Assembly (NCBI RefSeq): GCF_040807025.1
Contig: NC_090981.1
Location: 69,325,645 to 69,389,644, forward strand
Direction of reading: 5' to 3'
From: Struthio camelus
Lineage: Eukaryota > Chordata > Aves > Struthioniformes > Struthionidae
DNA length: 64,000 bases
The position numbers and the translations under genes were made by a program. Below, in pieces: positions 59,755 to 64,000 of the stretch. The first letter of the stretch is position 1. Each line of letters begins with the position of its first letter. The notes under the pieces were generated by a model, which was not told the origin of the DNA, made no database searches, and saw only the letters and a program-made list of their open reading frames with translations.

Positions 59755-59870
59755 CGCCTGGATGCGATCCTGGGCAATGTGCTCTAGAGGACCCTGCTGG
59801 AGCAGGGGGGTTGGACTAGATGATCTCCAGAGGCCCCTTCCAACCTCAACCCTTCTGTGATTCTGTGAAG
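59755..59870 (+). mobile_element. CR1 3'-end fragment
   Basis: Begins within the end of ORF2 (ctggatgcgatcctgggcaa), then tgctctagaggaccctgctg, ggttggactagatgatctcc, and ends cttctgtgattctgtgaag. Very close to the young CR1 copies; only the last 115 bases were inserted. Confidence 0.93.
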
Positions 59871-61599
59871 CGAGGGCAGACTCGCAGGGCCTTGGCAAAC
59901 AGAAAAACGAGGGGTGAGTCAAAATATAGCCCAGCTGGTCATAACCGTGCCCCTTCAGGCTCCTGATGAAAAAGAACTGGTTTGGAGACTGATTGAATCG
60001 AGGTTTGGAAGTGCAGGCTGTTGGCCCGGCTGCAGAGCTGTCTACAGCCGTCAGCGCCCGACCGTCTATGTTCTGTTTGCAGATCACTTCAATGAAAGCA
60101 AAATCTCTTTGCTTAGCCTCAACTTTGCAATTAAATCCCTGCGAATGGACAACTGCACCCCAATCGATGTGGAGTGTGTTACCTACACCAGGCTAATTAC
60201 CTAATCTTCTCCTTTTTTCATTTCTGAGGCCTAATTACTCAAGACAAGTCATGCTTAGAAGCTAACTTAATCCACGTAAACCTGTACTAATTCACCCTTA
60301 AGGATGGGGAGTGCTGTTGCCAGTTACAGCACTTTTCAGATTAGTGAACAAAGTAGTAAAAAGAGATTGTGTCATAAAATATATTCTACTGAAAGAGGCC
60401 TTTGGTTTCAGGTGAATAGAGCCAGCATGCCGGGCCGGGGTGCTTTAGCAGCTGAGTTTCAGGCACCACTTGTTGCAGTAATGGACAGAAACAACAAATA
60501 AGTTGGTAAAAAATCCAAAAAAGTATCCGCAGAGGTTGGTTTCTCAAAACGCAACCAAACGAAAGGTTCGAGTGGAGCGTGGGCACGGCGGTTTGCGTAA
60601 GCGCAATTCTCCCCCCAGTTCTGGTCACACAAAGTTGCTGCCGCGGGAGCTTTGACTGACGTTTACTATGGGGTTTTTTTTGAGTAATAGTGCTACTTTA
60701 CAAACGTGACGGCTGACTGGCAGAGAGGTAGAGCCATACCTCATTTCATAGGTGGAGAAGCTGAATATCGGGGTCCAAACAGCCTGTTTGAGGTCAAACG
60801 AGCAAAGCCGAGCCTGGATTTCGGGCCAGGAGAGCCCTCGTTTTGCCGTGGGAGCTTTGCCCCTGCTTCCTGCCCCTGCCCACGCGGCGTGTTAGCAAGA
60901 CGTCTGCGGCAGCGCTTGGATCTGCTGCCGTGCAAACGGCTTCTGGAAGGGAAAGCCAAGGGAAACGAGACAGCGTGCTGGGTGCAGCCAGGAAGGTGTT
61001 TAGGTGCCCCTTGGCCACCAGAGCTGCGTCTAAGAGCCTTCGTGAGCTTTCAGCACTGAGCGAACAAAGTAAAACATGTAAGGAAACCTCTAGGTGCTTA
61101 CGGTGCCCGGTGCATTGACTCGGGCACGCGAGCCCGGCGGGGAGGTGCGAGGGGCAGCACCGGCCGTGCGTGTCCCCAGGCGGCCGTCCGCGCCAGCGTG
61201 GGGTCACCTTGGCCGGCCACCTCCATGCCCGGCCGGGGGGGAGCAGCGCACAGGAGCGGGACGGCCGTGGGAGGAAGCGTCGGCACCCATTCCCCGGGGA
61301 TCTCTGCACCAGGGGTTATGTCCGCTTGCCGGCGGAGGAGAACGGGGACCCGCTTACTGCTGGTTTCGAAGGGGCACCTGGAAAACGTACCGCAGAGCCC
61401 CAGATGGAGGATGTTCGTGCTGCATGTCTTTTAGCAAGGGGAGGGGGGGTTGCGATGACGCTTGTTCAGTCGTTCGTTCCCCGGGGCGCTTGCGAAGCAG
61501 AGCTGCGTTTCCTGCCCTCAGCTTTGTGCCCATGGTCACCCTTTAAGCACGTGTTTGAAATGGCAGGTCAGAGAAAAGACTATCTGTCCCAAAATATGG

Positions 61600-61880
61600 G
61601 CGGAATATTTGTTCTATACGCATGAAACATCAATTTCCACTTGTATTTCCTCAGTGCATGCCTCTTTTATATGAATTACCCAGATGGTGTCGTTTGCATT
61701 ATGGATTAGTGGCCCATACAGTTTCATTAAAACATAATAATCTGGAATCATTATTTGTTATGGCACATGAGAAGTATCTGCAAAGAATTAATCTTCTTGT
61801 TAGCTATTATGAAAAAAAAAGGCACGCCTTTTGCATTTGCTGTCCTAGACTGAAATCAGATAAAGTGAATTCTTAATCCT
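61600..61880. promoter_or_regulatory. Candidate regulatory element upstream of exon 2
   Basis: Repeat-free, A/T-rich, motif-dense sequence about 0.6-0.85 kb before the ONECUT2 homeodomain exon, with ATCAAT (about 61629), several ATTA/TAAT cores and TTTGCATT motifs. It stands out from the GC-rich flank. Function is inferred. Confidence 0.25.
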
Positions 61881-62448
61881 AATGTTAATGTGACAGAAGA
61901 ACAAGATTTTTTCTCAGATGGGGGATTTATAAAAGGTGTGAAAAAAATCTCAAAATTCTGCACTTCCCAGAAACGGCAAGTGAGAGCGAGCGCTCTGTCT
62001 TGGGGTGGTGCCTTGAAGTGAGCGAGTGCGCAGAGGACGAGCGCTCCAAACGCCTGCCAATTCCACACCCGGATACCTGAAAATTCAGTGCCAATGCAAA
62101 ATCATTAGTCGCGTCTGAAAGTCTGTGCCTTTTATATGGAAGTGCAAATACGTCATGTATAAAATTCTTCTTAGGGGGCTTCAGTGGGGTTCGTTCCCAC
62201 CACGCTCGCTGCGGCCACCGTGGTTCAGCTGCAGCAGCCACGTGAGCGACTCGCGTTTTTAGGAGATGAACCGTAGCCAGTCGATCCCTGACAATGCTGC
62301 AGCACACAGGAAAGTGTAAAAGCTTAGGTCCGGTGTGCAGCTTTACCGGTGTTTTCAGTGTATGCCCTGCTGGGTTCGTCGGTAGCCGCGCACGTGCTGA
62401 TTCGTTCTTTCTCTCTGTCTCCTTCTCCCGGCCACCCCTTCCCCCAAG

Positions 62449-62735
62449 CATGCAAACGCAAAGAGCAAGAACCGAACAAAGAAAGGAACAACTCCCAGAA
62501 GAAATCTCGCCTGGTTTTCACCGATCTCCAACGCAGAACACTTTTCGCCATCTTCAAGGAGAACAAGCGTCCGTCCAAAGAAATGCAGATCACCATCTCC
62601 CAGCAGCTGGGCTTGGAGCTCACCACCGTCAGCAACTTCTTCATGAACGCGCGGCGGCGCAGCCTGGAGAAGTGGCAGGACGATCTCAGCACGGGGGGCT
62701 CCTCCGCGGCCTCCAGCACTTGCACCAAAGCATGA
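62449..62735 (+). CDS. ONECUT2: ONECUT2 coding exon 2 (homeodomain)
   Basis: Second and last coding exon, residues 382-476, stop TGA at 62733-62735. The acceptor is CCCCCAAG|CA and joins the single G left by exon 1 to give Ala382 (LRLA-A-CKRKEQEPNK), as in the known ONECUT sequence. The divergent ONECUT homeodomain runs from about 399 to 458 (KKSRLVFTDLQRRTLF ... SNFFMNARRRSLEKW). It has the class hallmarks Phe at homeodomain position 48 and Met at position 50 (Phe445, Met447) instead of Trp and Gln, with the DNA-contacting Asn51 kept (Asn448). The C terminus ends TGGSSAASSTCTKA. All key residues are intact, and the protein is essentially identical to human in this exon. Confidence 0.98.
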
Positions 62736-63182
62736 CCGGCGCGGGGCGGGCGGCTGGGCGCGCGCAGCCGAACCAAAGAGCCGCTACAGAGCGCGGATTC
62801 GCAGCGGGGCCCTTCACTGGTGACTTGAAAGCACAATTCTCCTGGAAACGAAGTCTAGCCTAGCTGTAAGCAGAGGACACTTTTTACGGCTTTTAGTCAG
62901 TTCTAGAAGGCGCAAGCTAAGAATTAACCTCTTTCTATATAATATTATGCTCAGGACAGGCTAAGTAGGTCTGAAGAGCAAACCGGTCATTCATGACACG
63001 AGTTTCTGCTGAGACCCGAGGACCCCCGCGGTCAGGGGAGCGCGGTGGAGCCGCGCCGGCGGGGAAGGCAGGGCGACGAGCCGTGGCTGGCCGCGTTCGC
63101 TTTCAGGCTGCTTAGCCTCGTCACACCGCGATATACCAAAGCTCACAGCCATAGCATGCCAACACGAGAACTGAGCACAAAT

Positions 63183-63233
<51 letters not shown>

Positions 63234-64000
63234 AATCCAAGAACCAGTTTTTAAAACTCAGGCATGGTTTTGTTAAGCGTTTTTAGGAAGAAAAATGATC
63301 AAATTTAAGTTTCTGTTTGGATTTTTTTTTTTAAGTTTGTTTAATTTAATCAGTGAATATAGCTTGATCTTGGATCAGAAAAATTCAGTTCACTTGAGCT
63401 CAAAGTATCAAGCACAAAGACAATAGCTATAGAAATAGGTACAGTCTGGACTCACTACAGAGGTTCTTTTAAGATGCATTCTAATTTACAAGGTTGTTAG
63501 TGAAAAAGTACGTGACTATACAAGTCTCAAGCACAGTTTGCAGTTTGTCACAAGTTCTGTGTTTGTACATAATGCAGATGCATACTCAGGAGGTCAATTT
63601 AACTGCTACAGTACATGGAGCAAACACAAGATTTTGAAAGATCTAGATTTTTTTTAGGTCATTAATATGTCCTTTTTAGTTACCAGGAATCCAGTTTCTC
63701 CTTTATAATGTCATTGTTACTGAAACATATTTAGCATTTGATGTATTTCTGTTCATTTTATCAAAATCTGTATTGGAGTTCTATGGTACCTTCAAGCAGG
63801 AAAAAAAAAAAGCAGAAACAAGCCCTTCAGATGTCATTGACCATTTTAGATGTGCTGCATATGATTTGAATATGCCATCTAAATCTAAATCACCTGAATC
63901 ATTGTTAAGTTCTTTTTATCCAGCAGCTCATGCAACCTGCCAAGAACACAGCACACCAAAGAGACAGGACACTGCAAGCCAAAGATATTTATAGCTTGCC
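62736..64000 (+). other. ONECUT2: Start of long ONECUT2 3' UTR
   Basis: Sequence after the stop has no gene-like frame and no convincing poly(A) signal with downstream element before the window end, so the 3' UTR probably continues beyond it; the human UTR is known to be very long. It carries miR-9 seed matches at 62772-62779 and 63955-63962 (ACCAAAGA, 8-mers) and 63135-63141 (ACCAAAG), and miR-218 seed matches at 62829-62836 and 63410-63417 (AAGCACAA) and 63529-63535. A Pumilio-type TGTACATA lies at 63564-63571. Confidence 0.7.
63186..63231 (+). repeat. (CA)23 microsatellite
   Basis: Forty-six bases of perfect CA dinucleotides in the ONECUT2 3' UTR, about 450 bases after the stop codon. Confidence 0.98.

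Larger units (their letters stand above)
34852..62448 (+). other. ONECUT2: ONECUT2 intron (27.6 kb)
   Basis: Single phase-1 GT-AG intron (GTAAGT ... CCCCCAAG) splitting the CUT domain exon from the homeodomain exon, the usual ONECUT gene structure. The first kilobase continues the CpG island. It carries few mobile elements (one old CR1/L3-like fragment and two CR1 tails), several CpG-rich blocks (about 37930-38640, 38960-39080, 57400-57720, 58430-58760) and A/T-rich, motif-dense stretches that look like candidate enhancers. Long open frames inside, for example 57448-57960, have no recognised similarity. Low transposon load fits a developmental regulator locus. Confidence 0.93.

Overview
This window is vertebrate nuclear DNA and almost certainly avian. 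It carries several CR1 non-LTR retrotransposon copies with the typical bird 3' end (an octamer-like ATTCTGTG repeat), has little other interspersed repeat content, and has very GC-rich CpG-island promoters. Two recognisable protein-coding genes lie head-to-tail on the + strand: ST8SIA3 (four coding exons, 6326-11138, 380 aa) and ONECUT2 (two coding exons, 33708-34851 and 62449-62735, 476 aa). The same two genes are neighbours on human chromosome 18q21, so this is a conserved synteny block. There are no operons, CRISPR arrays or recognisable RNA genes.

Layout. 1-5.1 kb is upstream intergenic DNA with an old CR1 tail and a decayed reverse-transcriptase fragment of Ty3/gypsy type. 5.2-6.05 kb is a GC-rich minisatellite with a 226-bp higher-order period that runs directly into the ST8SIA3 CpG island. 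6.3-11.1 kb holds ST8SIA3; its first intron is mostly a GGCYC pentanucleotide array. 11.1-17.6 kb is the likely long 3' UTR, ending near a poly(A) signal at 17611. 17.7-33 kb is the intergenic interval. It holds an inverted pair of young CR1 copies (22.0-22.6 and 27.4-28.2 kb) and a dense cluster of simple repeats (30.3-32.2 kb). 33.2-35.8 kb is the ONECUT2 CpG island, with an uninterrupted (CGG)22 tract, GC boxes, an inverted CCAAT box, a two-codon uORF abutting the start codon, and exon 1. 34.9-62.4 kb is the single 27.6-kb ONECUT2 intron. 62.4-64 kb holds exon 2 and the start of a long 3' UTR.

Function. ST8SIA3 is a Golgi alpha-2,8-sialyltransferase used mainly in brain. ONECUT2 is a CUT-homeodomain transcription factor of neural, hepatic, pancreatic and retinal development. 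The two products do not form a pathway. The clearest regulatory signals are clusters of miR-9 and miR-218 seed matches in the first 1.3 kb of the ONECUT2 3' UTR, and groups of ONECUT-type ATTGAT/ATCGAT motifs in non-coding DNA of the locus that could mediate autoregulation. I found no convincing new protein system. The most unusual items are repeat architectures at both promoters and post-transcriptional features of ONECUT2.
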